Assembly: GCF_900302455.1 (NCBI RefSeq) | Contig: NZ_ONZG01000011.1 | Span: forward strand, 142,714 to 206,713 | Origin: Falsiruegeria mediterranea M17 | GTDB lineage: Bacteria; Pseudomonadota; Alphaproteobacteria; Rhodobacterales; Rhodobacteraceae | Direction of reading: 5' to 3' | DNA: 64,000 nt | In this document: in pieces, positions 44,674-53,202 of the stretch | Layout of the letters: each line of letters starts with the position of its first letter | Position numbering within the stretch: position 1 is the first letter of the stretch | Position numbers and translations under genes: made by a program | The notes under the pieces: generated by a model | Databases searched by the model: none | The model's input: the letters and a program-made list of their open reading frames with translations, nothing else | Told to the model about the DNA's origin: nothing

Positions 44674-45009
44674 CCTTCCCTCCGTCGAATGTGCTGACCA
44701 CATATTGGTTGTTCAATTGCACGAAGTAAAATGAATGGGTGTTTGAACACAAACCTTGGTGGTGTGATCTTTTCATCGGAATGGATGTAAGCACTGTGGG
44801 GTAGTTTCATAATCGCGAGCGCGCAATCGCAACACAATCCACTCCCGACCGATGCGGTTCGACTTGATCAGTAAGGGCGAGACCCAGTTCGCCACAAGTT
44901 CAAGAACGTTGTCGGGCGGTATCTGGAACCACCTCTGGGCTTGGGGGTCTGCGACGTGGCTATTCGTCTCGGAAGATGGCGCCAGCCACGTCGCCTGTGA
45001 TGAACGGCC
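44674..45009. other. Intergenic region upstream of pobA
   Basis: Between pobA and the first amine dehydrogenase gene. The left part carries GGTTGTTCAA (about 44707) and TTGAACACAAACC (about 44742), a loose inverted pair that may be a regulator site. A 53-codon plus-strand frame (44852-45013, starting MRFDLISKGETQFATSSR) has no ribosome binding site or family match and I do not call it a gene. Confidence 0.5.
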
Positions 45010-47079
45010 CTAGTCGACCGCAAGCTCGGTGATCTCTCGGCGGAACGGCAGGGCGTCGCCAATGTCCCCTCCGTCCAGCTCGCGGGCATAGCGGTGACCG
45101 GCATAGGTGGCCCAGGCAATCGGGCCGGGCGCGTTGGCATCCCCGATCAGCTTGACCGATTTGATGCCCGCATCGGCCCATTCGGCCTCTCGTGCTTTGA
45201 GGTCGTTGTAGACGCCGTTGGTTTCCAGTCGCGAGGCAACCATGACAACCGCATCCGCCTCGATCTTCCACGTGCGATCCGTGTAGACGCAGTTCGACAC
45301 CACGTGATCGGGGTGGATTTCGGTCACGCCCTGATTCAGGACGATCTCAACCCCGGCCTCGATCAGACGCGGGTGGATCGCGATCTGTTCCAGGGTGTTG
45401 TTGGTCCAATCACTGACAAAGGCCGACGGCGTGACCAGAGTGACCTGCGCCCCCTGCTTGGCCAGCAGTTCAGCCAAGACGCCGCCCATGTAGTAGTGGT
45501 CGTCGTCATAGACCACCACACGGCCCGAGGGGATGGTACCATCCATCAGATCGTCGGGGGTATAGACCTTGGCCCCTTCGGCGATTGGCATGGGCACAAC
45601 ATGCTGCCGTGATACGCCATCGCGACGCCAGGTGGATCCGGTAGCGATACAGACGTTTTCGAACCCGAACTCCAGGATGCTGTCGGCGTCCAGCTCGCTC
45701 TCGCGATATATCTCGACATTGGGGCGTTGGCTGAGCTGATAGTCGCGGTAGTCGACGACGCGGCCCCAGGCGCTGAGCCCTGGCAGCAGGCGTTCACGCG
45801 CCACACGGCCCCCGATCACGTCGCGGGCCTCGGCCACCGCGACGTCATAGCCACGCCGACACAGTGCCCAGGCGGCCTCGAGCCCTGCAGGGCCCGACCC
45901 CACGATCAGCACGTTGTCGCTGTCGCCTTTGTCGTTCATCTTTTCGGGGTGCCAGCCCTTGCGCCATTCCTCCATGAAGGTGGGGTTCTGGGTGCAGCGG
46001 CTGATCGACATGGTCATGTCGCCGGTGATGCAGATGTTGCAGCCGATGCATTCGCGGATGTCTTCGATCCGGCCTTCTTCGATCTTTTTGGGCAGGAAGG
46101 GATCGGCGATCGACGGCCGCGCGCAGCCGATGAAATCAAGTGTGCCGGTTTTAACCATCTTGGCCATAACATCGGGCGAGGTGAAACGACCCACGCCCAC
46201 GATGGGTTTGTCAGTCAGCTCGTGAATGCCGCGCACCAACTGTTCCTGAGCGGCCTCTTCCTTGAAGCGTGAAGGTCCTGAACAATCTTCCCATGTACCC
46301 TGCGCCAGATCCCAAAGGTCGGGCAGATCCTTATTCATCTCGATGTAGTCGCGCACCTCGGCGTTGGAAAACCCAAGCTCGCCAATGGTTTCGTCCAGGG
46401 ACACGCGCAGGGTGATTGCCATGGTGTCCCCGATGGCGTCGCGCATGTCGGCGATCACCTCTTGGCTGAACCGGGCGCGGTTTTCCAACGATCCACCGTA
46501 TTCATCCGACCGCTGGTTGGTGGCACGGCTCAGAAAGTGCTGGAAGATACCGAACCCGTGCGCACCATAGAGGCAGATCAGGTCAAAGCCCGCATCCTTG
46601 GACCGTTTGGCGGCGTTCACGAACCAGCGGCGCAGGTCTTTGATGTCCTGCTTGTCCAGCGCACGCGCCTGAACAGGGTCATTGGTGAAAGTCCGGATTG
46701 GCAGAGCGGACGGGGCCAGAGGCACCTCTTTGGTATAGAGGTTGGGACCGTTGATGCCCGAATAGGCAAGCTGAATGCCCGCCAGTGCACCATGGGTCTT
46801 CATGCGCTCGGACATTTTACGCAACTGCGGGATATCCTTGTCCTCCCACAGGCGCAGCTCGATGAACGGGGTGATCTCGCTGGTATGGTGCATCTCGCAC
46901 TGTTCGGTGAAGATAACACCCCAACCACCTTCGGCCTTGATGCCGCGCATCGCCGCCGCGGCCGAGGGGTCGCGATAGCCGCCACCGTTGCAATGGGGCA
47001 CCTGATAGAACCGGTTCTTGGCTGTGAGAGGGCCGATCTTCATCGGCTCGAACAGGATATCGTAACGGGGATCACGCAC
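45010..47079 (-). CDS. Trimethylamine/histamine-dehydrogenase-family flavoprotein 1
   Basis: A 689-residue iron-sulfur flavoprotein that oxidatively deaminates or demethylates an amine. N-terminal FMN TIM barrel with Cys30 (YQVPHC, the covalent FMN site), catalytic Tyr171 and His174 (LYGAHG); a 4Fe-4S motif Cys344-347-350-362 (CIGCNIC); then an ADP/FAD-like domain (VLIVGSGPAGLEAAWAL). The three positions of the trimethylamine-binding aromatic bowl read Gln60, Trp263, Asp354 instead of Tyr, Trp, Trp. That set matches what I recall for histamine dehydrogenase, so a diamine or imidazole amine is a better guess than trimethylamine. GTG start with AAGGAGCC upstream; divergent from regulator 2. Confidence 0.9.
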   Translation of the reverse strand: MRDPRYDILFEPMKIGPLTAKNRFYQVPHCNGGGYRDPSAAAAMRGIKAEGGWGVIFTEQCEMHHTSEITPFIELRLWEDKDIPQLRKMSERMKTHGALAGIQLAYSGINGPNLYTKEVPLAPSALPIRTFTNDPVQARALDKQDIKDLRRWFVNAAKRSKDAGFDLICLYGAHGFGIFQHFLSRATNQRSDEYGGSLENRARFSQEVIADMRDAIGDTMAITLRVSLDETIGELGFSNAEVRDYIEMNKDLPDLWDLAQGTWEDCSGPSRFKEEAAQEQLVRGIHELTDKPIVGVGRFTSPDVMAKMVKTGTLDFIGCARPSIADPFLPKKIEEGRIEDIRECIGCNICITGDMTMSISRCTQNPTFMEEWRKGWHPEKMNDKGDSDNVLIVGSGPAGLEAAWALCRRGYDVAVAEARDVIGGRVARERLLPGLSAWGRVVDYRDYQLSQRPNVEIYRESELDADSILEFGFENVCIATGSTWRRDGVSRQHVVPMPIAEGAKVYTPDDLMDGTIPSGRVVVYDDDHYYMGGVLAELLAKQGAQVTLVTPSAFVSDWTNNTLEQIAIHPRLIEAGVEIVLNQGVTEIHPDHVVSNCVYTDRTWKIEADAVVMVASRLETNGVYNDLKAREAEWADAGIKSVKLIGDANAPGPIAWATYAGHRYARELDGGDIGDALPFRREITELAVD

Positions 47080-47149
47080 GGCTGGCTCCTTTTACTTTGG
47101 CTGTTGCATACCACCAATTTCAGGACATTATCTAATGTAGGCACGTTAG

Positions 47150-47174
47150 GGGGGTATATACCCCCAAGGAGGTA
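47150..47174. promoter_or_regulatory. Overlapping palindrome and CCC...GGG dyad before regulator 2
   Basis: GGGGGTATATACCCCC (47150-47165) is a perfect palindrome; it overlaps TACCCCCAAGGAGGTA (47159-47174). Read on the minus strand the second is TACCTCCTTGGGGGTA, matching the dyad upstream of the copy-1 importer at 14 of 16 bases. It includes the ribosome binding site of regulator 2 and lies 71-95 bp upstream of the divergent dehydrogenase start, suggesting autoregulation plus control of the enzyme. Confidence 0.6.
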
Positions 47175-47181
47175 TGCACCC

Positions 47182-47967
47182 ATGTCCCCCGATATGGCGC
47201 CAGACAAACTGGGACAGGTGATCTTGTCAGTCCGCACTGACCAGTTCGCGGCATCCTTGCAGGACTGGCTCGATGCGGTCTGTGTGTTCGACAACATCGG
47301 CATCATCGCGTTCTTCCAGGACCGTCCCCCGCGTGTACTCTATACCCACGCGCGCACCAGCCGCGTGTTTGACCGGATCGACAGCCAGTATGTCGGCGGT
47401 GCCTATCTTCTGGATCCGTTTTTCGGCCTGCACCAAAGTCAGGCTGCTGTGGGCCTCTATCGTCTTTCGGATGTGGCGCCCGACCAGTTCCAGCGGAACG
47501 AATATTTCAAGTCCTACTATCGCAACACCACGTTGACGGATGAACTGGCTTTCTTTTGTTCCCCTGCACCAGGCGTTTCTATCACGACCTGTATTGGACG
47601 GGATGAAACAACAGGCAGCCGATTTTCAGCCAAGGACCGCGAGATTGCGAAAAGGATTGCCCCAGTTGTAAACGCATTGGTGCGCCAAAACTGGGGTGAT
47701 CTGAGATCCGATGAAAACACCGCCCCGCAGGATGTCGCTGGTGATTTGCGCCAGCGGCTTGCCCAGAACACGGGGATCGAGCTCAGCAGGCGGCAATCTG
47801 AGGTGGCGCTGCTGGTGCTCAAGGGGCATTCGTCGATCTCGATCGGCCTGACTCTGGGGATCAGCCCACAAACGGTGAAAGTGATCCGCAAACAACTATA
47901 CAAAAGATGCCAGATCTCATCTCAGGGCGAACTCTATTACTTGATTGCTCCTTATCTATCGGGGTAA
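47182..47967 (+). CDS. LuxR-type transcriptional regulator 2
   Basis: A 261-residue regulator, the same length as regulator 1. N-terminal sensor domain with GGAYLLDPFFG (about residue 72), YRLSDVAPDQFQRNEYFKSY, and C-terminal LuxR helix-turn-helix (LSRRQSEVALLVLKGHSSIS, ISPQTVKVIRKQLYKRCQIS). The frame is open for 240 codons upstream, but AAGGAGG at 47166-47172 fixes the ATG at 47182 and the upstream part is antisense to the dehydrogenase gene. It is divergent from flavoprotein 1, which it likely controls. Confidence 0.9.
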   Translation: MSPDMAPDKLGQVILSVRTDQFAASLQDWLDAVCVFDNIGIIAFFQDRPPRVLYTHARTSRVFDRIDSQYVGGAYLLDPFFGLHQSQAAVGLYRLSDVAPDQFQRNEYFKSYYRNTTLTDELAFFCSPAPGVSITTCIGRDETTGSRFSAKDREIAKRIAPVVNALVRQNWGDLRSDENTAPQDVAGDLRQRLAQNTGIELSRRQSEVALLVLKGHSSISIGLTLGISPQTVKVIRKQLYKRCQISSQGELYYLIAPYLSG

Positions 47968-47998
47968 ACCAATTAGTCCCCAAGAGATTAGCCATAGC

Positions 47999-48017
47999 CT
48001 AACTAAGGGTAAGTTAG
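47999..48017. promoter_or_regulatory. Inverted repeat upstream of the monooxygenase operon
   Basis: CTAACT (47999-48004) and AGTTAG (48012-48017) are exact reverse complements around AAGGGTA, in the 253-bp gap before the flavin monooxygenase gene. CCTAA half-sites here resemble those in the dyad at 62227-62249 upstream of the second importer. The regulator is unknown; the LysR protein at 52.2 kb is one candidate. Confidence 0.4.
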
Positions 48018-48220
48018 AGAGTTATTTCGCCCAATTTCAACTTGTGGAACCTTTACGTCGAAACGCGCAAAACGTGCTGAAACGGAACGGATGACTCTTG
48101 GCTCGTCGCCTTTTTGCCCTTTGGCAAGGACGATCCAACCCGTGAATCAGATCAACACACCGGCGCAGGAATTTTCGACCTTTCGGAGCAATCCGGAAGA
48201 TCCTTGAAGGGAACCGACAC

Positions 48221-49498
48221 ATGGCAATTGAAAAAACGGATACATTGGTTGTGGGCGGCGGTCAGGCCGGTATCGCGCTCAGCGAACACCTGGGAAAAAA
48301 CGGTGTGCCGCATGTGATTTTGGAAAAAAACCGCACGGCCGAAGCCTGGCGAACCGGCCGCTGGGATGCTCTGGTCGCCAATGGCCCGGCCTGGCATGAT
48401 CGCTTTCCCAGCCTGTTGTTCAAAGGCGATGATCCGGACGCCTTTGTGTCCAAAAACCGCGTCGCCGAATATCTGGTGGAATACGCCCAAATGGTGAATG
48501 CTCCCATCCGCGAAGGCGTCGAAGCGTTGAGCGCCGAACGCTTGCCCGGCGAAGGGGGCTTTCGCGTCCAGACCACGGTCGGAGAAATCCACACCAAGCG
48601 CATCGTGGCCGCAACTGGCGCGTTCCAGCACCCGGTCATTCCGCCGATCGTGCCGGAAACTCCGGACGTCGAACAGGTGCACTCGTTCTACTACAAGAAC
48701 CCCGATCAGCTGGCCGACGGTGCTGTGATGGTTGTGGGCGCGGGTTCGTCTGGTGCGCAAATCGCCGATGAGCTGAACCGCGCGGGTCGCAAGGTGTTCC
48801 TGTCGGTTGGCCCACACGACCGCCCGCCGCGCCGCTACCGTGGCCGCGACTTTGTCTGGTGGCTGGGCGTTCTGGGCTTGTGGGACGTGGCCGCGATGAA
48901 ACCGGGCACAGAACACGTGACCATTTCGGTTTCAGGGGCTTACGGCGGCCACACGATGGATTTCCGCCGTCTGGGCAACGAAGGCGTCACATTGGTTGGC
49001 ATGACCAAAGGGTTCGAGAACGGGGTTCTGTCCTTTGCCGACGATCTGCAGGGCAACGTGGCGGCAGGCGATGCCAACTATCTGGAAATGCTCGATCTGG
49101 CAGACGCCTATGTCGAGCGCACCGGTCTGGACCTGCCCGAAGAGCCCGAAGCGCGCGAGGTTTTTGCTGATCCCGACTGCCTGTCCAATCCGCTCACCTC
49201 GATTGATTTCGCCAAGGAAGGCATCACCACGATCATCTGGGCCACCGGCTTCCGCCAGGACTTCAGCTGGATCAAGGCCAACGCTTTTGATGATCGCGGT
49301 GCCCCCATTCATCAGCGTGGCGTCTCGGCAGAACCGGACATCTATTTCCTGGGCCTGCCGTGGCAATCGCGCCGGGGATCAACTTTCCTTTGGGGTGTGT
49401 GGCACGACGCGAAATACATCGCTGACCAGATCACGATCCAGCGCGCCTATGCCGAATACGATGGCCAAGCCGCCATCATCGCCCCCGCAGCAGAATAA
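48221..49498 (+). CDS. FAD/NAD(P)-dependent flavin monooxygenase (CzcO/FMO-like)
   Basis: A 425-residue flavoprotein with two Rossmann motifs: VVGGGQAGIALSEHLG (residues 9-24, FAD) and VVGAGSSGAQIADEL (about 171-185, NADPH). ATGAFQHP and VEQVHSFYYKN resemble the FMO/YUCCA linker motif FxGxxxHxxxY. N- or C-oxygenation of an amine-derived substrate is plausible. AAGGGAAC lies upstream of the ATG. It starts a plus-strand run of genes (RidA, DUF1028, aldehyde dehydrogenase, LysR, deacetylase). Confidence 0.85.
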   Translation: MAIEKTDTLVVGGGQAGIALSEHLGKNGVPHVILEKNRTAEAWRTGRWDALVANGPAWHDRFPSLLFKGDDPDAFVSKNRVAEYLVEYAQMVNAPIREGVEALSAERLPGEGGFRVQTTVGEIHTKRIVAATGAFQHPVIPPIVPETPDVEQVHSFYYKNPDQLADGAVMVVGAGSSGAQIADELNRAGRKVFLSVGPHDRPPRRYRGRDFVWWLGVLGLWDVAAMKPGTEHVTISVSGAYGGHTMDFRRLGNEGVTLVGMTKGFENGVLSFADDLQGNVAAGDANYLEMLDLADAYVERTGLDLPEEPEAREVFADPDCLSNPLTSIDFAKEGITTIIWATGFRQDFSWIKANAFDDRGAPIHQRGVSAEPDIYFLGLPWQSRRGSTFLWGVWHDAKYIADQITIQRAYAEYDGQAAIIAPAAE

Positions 49499-49516
49499 TC
49501 AGACGGAATCCCAGAC

Positions 49517-49933
49517 ATGGCGCATACTCGCATCCGAAAATTCAACACGTCCGAAACGTACCCCGAGCAGAACCTGGACAACGACCTTTGTCAGGCCGTT
49601 GTCACCCAAGGCGGCAAGACCGTCTACCTTCGCGGCCAATGCCCGCAGAACCTGGATGATGCGGTCAACATCGACAGCCACGACCCGGTCGAGCAGACCC
49701 ACAAGGTGATGCAGAACATCAAGCAATTGATCGAAGAGTGCGGCGGCGACATGAGCCATCTGGTCAAGGTCGTCGTCTACATCACAGATGTGCGACACCG
49801 CGAGGCGGTGTATCGCACCATGGGTGAATACATCAAAGGTGTACATCCGGTCTCGACCGGTCTGGTGGTGCAGGCGCTGGCCCGTCCCGATTGGCTGGTC
49901 GAAATCGACGGAACTGCAGTAATTCCCGATTGA
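49517..49933 (+). CDS. RidA-family (YjgF/UK114) protein, non-archetypal
   Basis: A 138-residue RidA-fold protein (VYLRGQCPQNLD, VKVVVYITDVRHREAVYRTM). The Arg that archetypal RidA uses to bind imine/enamine substrates should follow the STGLVV/PARS segment, but the sequence here is HPVSTGLVVQALARP, so that Arg is missing. It is therefore likely a different Rid subfamily and not a general imine deaminase. It lies 18 bp after the monooxygenase gene and probably acts on a pathway intermediate. Confidence 0.85.
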   Translation: MAHTRIRKFNTSETYPEQNLDNDLCQAVVTQGGKTVYLRGQCPQNLDDAVNIDSHDPVEQTHKVMQNIKQLIEECGGDMSHLVKVVVYITDVRHREAVYRTMGEYIKGVHPVSTGLVVQALARPDWLVEIDGTAVIPD

Positions 49934-49956
49934 TCGGCACGTCTGATCAACGGAGG

Positions 49957-49994
49957 CCGGACCTCACGCTCCTCTCCCCTTTGTTGGGGTCCGG
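49957..49994 (+). terminator. Intercistronic hairpin between the RidA and DUF1028 genes
   Basis: CCGGACC (49957-49963) pairs with GGTCCGG (49988-49994); the loop contains a possible inner CCCC/GGGG pairing. It lies in the 89-bp gap before the DUF1028 gene. Partial termination or message stabilisation is possible. Confidence 0.45.
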
Positions 49995-50022
49995 TCTGAA
50001 ACTTTCTGACTAGGAGATAAAC

Positions 50023-50697
50023 ATGACCTTTTCGCTGGTTGCCCGCTGTCCCGAGACGGGAATGTTCGGGCTGGCGATTTCGTCGTCCTCGCCCGCAGTT
50101 GCCGCGCGCTGCTCGTTTGCGCGGGCTGGGGTTGGGGCCGTTGCTTCGCAAAACGTGACCGACCCCAGCCTGGGACCACTTGCGCTTGACCTGATGCAGA
50201 ACGGCGCATCGGCTGCCGAAGCGGTGGCCGAGCTAAAGCGCATTGGAAAGTTCATCGATTACCGTCAGGTGCTTGCTGTCGATGTAAACGGCGCAACCGC
50301 CATACACTCAGGTCCGAACTCCCTTGGGATCTGGACGCAAGCGCAGGCTGACAATGTGGCCTCGGGTGGCAACCTTCTGGATAACGATGGCGTGCCGCAG
50401 GCAATTGTCGACGGTTTCCTGACATCGTCGGGACACATTGGCGATCGCCTGATCGCAGCCATGCGCGCGGGCTTGGCATCCGGCGGCGAGGCTGGCACGA
50501 TCCATTCAGCGGGCATGAAGATCGTAGATCAGGTCAGCTGGCCGGTCGCCGACCTGCGCTGCGACTGGACCGAGGACTGCCCCATTGAGGTCATCGCAAC
50601 CGCCTGGGACATCTACAAACCGCAACTCGACGCCTACGTCCAACGCGCTCTCGACCCGCGTGAGGCACCCTCTTACGGCGTCCCCGGCGATGAATAA
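50023..50697 (+). CDS. DUF1028 (Ntn-hydrolase-like) protein
   Basis: A 224-residue protein of the DUF1028 family, opening MTFSLVARCPETGMFGLAIS with GAVASQNVTDPSLGP and a GSGG-like region GDRLIAAMRAGLASGGEAG. The family has an Ntn-hydrolase-like fold with no firmly assigned reaction that I know. TAGGAGAT precedes the ATG. Its repeated association with RidA, aldehyde dehydrogenase and M20 deacetylase genes suggests hydrolysis of an amide in a nitrogen-compound pathway. Confidence 0.85.
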   Translation: MTFSLVARCPETGMFGLAISSSSPAVAARCSFARAGVGAVASQNVTDPSLGPLALDLMQNGASAAEAVAELKRIGKFIDYRQVLAVDVNGATAIHSGPNSLGIWTQAQADNVASGGNLLDNDGVPQAIVDGFLTSSGHIGDRLIAAMRAGLASGGEAGTIHSAGMKIVDQVSWPVADLRCDWTEDCPIEVIATAWDIYKPQLDAYVQRALDPREAPSYGVPGDE

Positions 50698-50712
50698 CAC
50701 AAGGAACATGTG

Positions 50713-52209
50713 ATGCTGGATTACACACATGAAGATTGGAAAGCGCGCGCTGCAGCCCTGAACATCAAGGGTCAGGCCTTTATTGACGGCAAGTTTGTCG
50801 ATGCGGCATCAGGCAAGACCTTTGACTGCATCAACCCAGCCACAGACGCGGTTCTGGTTCAAGTGGCCGAGGGCGACGAGGCCGATATCAACCGCGCCGT
50901 TGCCGCCGGGCGTGCTGCGTTCGAAGACGGTCGCTGGTCGCGCATGGCGCCGGGCGATCGTAAGGCGGTGCTTCTCAAACTGGCCGATCTGATCCGCGCC
51001 AATCTGGAAGAGATGGCCCTGCTCGACAGTCTGGACATGGGCAAGCTGGTGACGGATGCGGCCACTGTGGATGCGCCAGGTTCGGCCCATTTCTTTCAGT
51101 GGTACGCCGAGGCCATTGACAAGATTTATGACGAGGTTGCTCCCACTGGTCCCGGCGACTTGGCCCTGGTCTCTCGCGTACCGCTTGGCGTTGTGGGCGC
51201 TGTGACGCCCTGGAACTTCCCGCTGGACATGGCCACATGGAAGGGTGCCGCCGCGCTCGCAGCGGGCAATTCGGTCGTGTTGAAACCGGCGGAACAATCG
51301 CCCTTGTCGGCCCTGCGACTGGCCGAGCTTGCGGCTGAAGCGGGCGTGCCTGATGGGGTGTTCAACGTGGTGCCGGGCTTTGGCGTCACAGCGGGCAAGG
51401 CGCTTGGCCTGCACATGGATGTCGATTGTCTGGCCTTCACCGGCTCGACCGCGATTGGCAAGATGTTCATGCAGTATTCCGGTCAATCGAACCTGAAACA
51501 GGTCTGGCCTGAAACCGGCGGCAAAAGCCCCAACCTCGTCTTTGCCGATTGCGAGGATCTGGACACCGCCGCCGACATGGCCGCCTTTGGCATCTTCTTT
51601 AATCAGGGCGAAGTCTGCTCGGCCAACTCGCGCCTTTATGTGGAACGTTCGATCAAGGATGCGTTCGTCGAAAAGCTGATTGCACGAGCTGAAGCGATGC
51701 AGCCAGGCGATCCGCTTGATCCGACCTCGAAAATGGGCGCGATTGTTGACGAGAAGCAGACCCAAGGCATCATGCGCTTTGTCGAAGAAGGCAAGAAAAG
51801 CGCCAATCTGGTGACGGGCGGCGAACGCGTCACCGTGGACGGCAAGGGGTGCTTTGTGCAGCCCACGATCTTTGACGACGTAGCCCACGACAACCCTCTG
51901 GCCCGCGACGAAATCTTTGGTCCGGTCCTATCAGTCATCCCGTTTGATACCGAGGATGAGGCGGTCGCCATGGCCAACGACTCGATCTACGGGCTTGCGG
52001 CCTCGGTCTGGACCGACAACCTGAGCCGCGCGTGCCGGGTGTCGGACAAGCTAATGGTGGGCACGGTGTCGGTGAACACGGTCGACGCCCTATCGGCACA
52101 GACGCCGTTTGGTGGCATGAAACAATCCGGCTTTGGTCGGGATTTGTCATTGCACTCGCTTGAAAAGTACACTGCTCTGAAAACCACTTGGATCAAGTAC
52201 AAGGCTTGA
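50713..52209 (+). CDS. NAD(P)-dependent aldehyde dehydrogenase, PuuC-like
   Basis: A 498-residue aldehyde dehydrogenase. Catalytic Cys in FFNQGEVCSANSRL, catalytic Glu in WPETGGKSPNLVF, and NAD motif FTGSTAIGKMF. The order of motifs and segments such as WYAEAIDKIYDEVAP and LHSLEKYTALKTTWI closely resemble E. coli PuuC, the gamma-glutamyl-gamma-aminobutyraldehyde dehydrogenase of putrescine degradation. ATG 50713 with AAGGAA upstream. It would oxidise the aldehyde released by an amine dehydrogenase in this region. Confidence 0.9.
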   Translation: MLDYTHEDWKARAAALNIKGQAFIDGKFVDAASGKTFDCINPATDAVLVQVAEGDEADINRAVAAGRAAFEDGRWSRMAPGDRKAVLLKLADLIRANLEEMALLDSLDMGKLVTDAATVDAPGSAHFFQWYAEAIDKIYDEVAPTGPGDLALVSRVPLGVVGAVTPWNFPLDMATWKGAAALAAGNSVVLKPAEQSPLSALRLAELAAEAGVPDGVFNVVPGFGVTAGKALGLHMDVDCLAFTGSTAIGKMFMQYSGQSNLKQVWPETGGKSPNLVFADCEDLDTAADMAAFGIFFNQGEVCSANSRLYVERSIKDAFVEKLIARAEAMQPGDPLDPTSKMGAIVDEKQTQGIMRFVEEGKKSANLVTGGERVTVDGKGCFVQPTIFDDVAHDNPLARDEIFGPVLSVIPFDTEDEAVAMANDSIYGLAASVWTDNLSRACRVSDKLMVGTVSVNTVDALSAQTPFGGMKQSGFGRDLSLHSLEKYTALKTTWIKYKA

Positions 52210-52233
52210 TCCGGAGCAAGCGGAGATGCGCCA

Positions 52234-53172
52234 GTGCCTTTCAGATATACTTTGCGCCAGTTGGAGTATTTCGTGGCAGTCGGACGGGCCGGCAGCATCG
52301 CCGCTGCAAGCAATAAGCTGAACGTATCGTCCCCGTCCATCTCGGCGGCGATCACCCAGCTTGAGGTCGAATTTGGCATCAACCTTTTTGTCCGCGAACA
52401 CGCACGTGGCCTGGCATTGACCAACGCGGGCCACAAGTTCCTGGAACGGACAGAGTTTGTGCTGCGCGAGGCCGAGCTGCTGACGACACTGGCCGGGGAA
52501 ATCACCGGTAAAGTCCAAGGTGTCCTTTCGGTGGGGTGCCTTGTGACCTTTGCGCAGATCGTGCTGCCTGGCCTGCGACGCGAGTTTATCGACACCTATC
52601 CCAATGTCCGTTTTGAACAGCGCGAGTTGAACCAGGCCGAGATATTCAGTCAGTTGCGTCGGGCCGAGCTGGACATCGCGCTGACATATGACCTGGACAT
52701 TCCCGCCGATCTGGAATTCCAACCCCTACACGTGCTGCCACCCTATGTGGTTCTGGGTGAGGGACACCCGCTGGCAGAGCGATCCGAACTGACCATTGCA
52801 GAACTGCGCGACTCCCCGATGGTACTGTTGGATCTGCCGTTCAGTGGTGAATATTTCCTGTCGTTTTTCCGGGATGAGAACATCAAACCGATCATCGCGG
52901 AACGCACTGCTGACATGTCGGTGATGCGATCAATGGTGGCAAATGGGTTTGGCTTTTCGATCGCCAACATCCGCCCGCTGAACACTTTGTCGCCTGACGG
53001 GAAAAAGCTGATCTTTGTGCCCTTGGCTGGCGACGTTCGACCGATGCGGCTAGGCCTGTTGCAAGCTCGCACCGAGAATGACACCAACACGCTGAAGGCA
53101 TTTGTTGAGCATTGCACGCAAGCGGTTCAATCGGGGGCCTTGCCTGGGCTCTATGCGATGGATGCCGAATAA
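52234..53172 (+). CDS. LysR-family transcriptional regulator
   Basis: A 312-residue LysR regulator: N-terminal winged helix (YTLRQLEYFVAVGRAGSIAA, SSPSISAAITQLEVEFGINL) and a C-terminal periplasmic-binding-protein-like effector domain (about 95-300). GTG start at 52234 with GGAG upstream. It lies in the same strand and only 24 bp after the aldehyde dehydrogenase gene, which is unusual for LysR genes that commonly face their target. It could control the 48.2-54.6 kb run. Confidence 0.9.
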   Translation: MPFRYTLRQLEYFVAVGRAGSIAAASNKLNVSSPSISAAITQLEVEFGINLFVREHARGLALTNAGHKFLERTEFVLREAELLTTLAGEITGKVQGVLSVGCLVTFAQIVLPGLRREFIDTYPNVRFEQRELNQAEIFSQLRRAELDIALTYDLDIPADLEFQPLHVLPPYVVLGEGHPLAERSELTIAELRDSPMVLLDLPFSGEYFLSFFRDENIKPIIAERTADMSVMRSMVANGFGFSIANIRPLNTLSPDGKKLIFVPLAGDVRPMRLGLLQARTENDTNTLKAFVEHCTQAVQSGALPGLYAMDAE

Positions 53173-53202
53173 CAACTCGACACAAAAGAAGTTTCTGACC
53201 TC

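Noticed and set aside
44852..45013. 53-codon plus-strand frame starting MRFDLISKGETQF
   Set aside because: No ribosome binding site, no recognisable family, and it runs into the end of flavoprotein 1.
46462..47181. Long N-terminal extension of the regulator 2 frame (240 codons)
   Set aside because: It is antisense to flavoprotein 1 and a strong ribosome binding site at 47166-47172 fixes the start at 47182.
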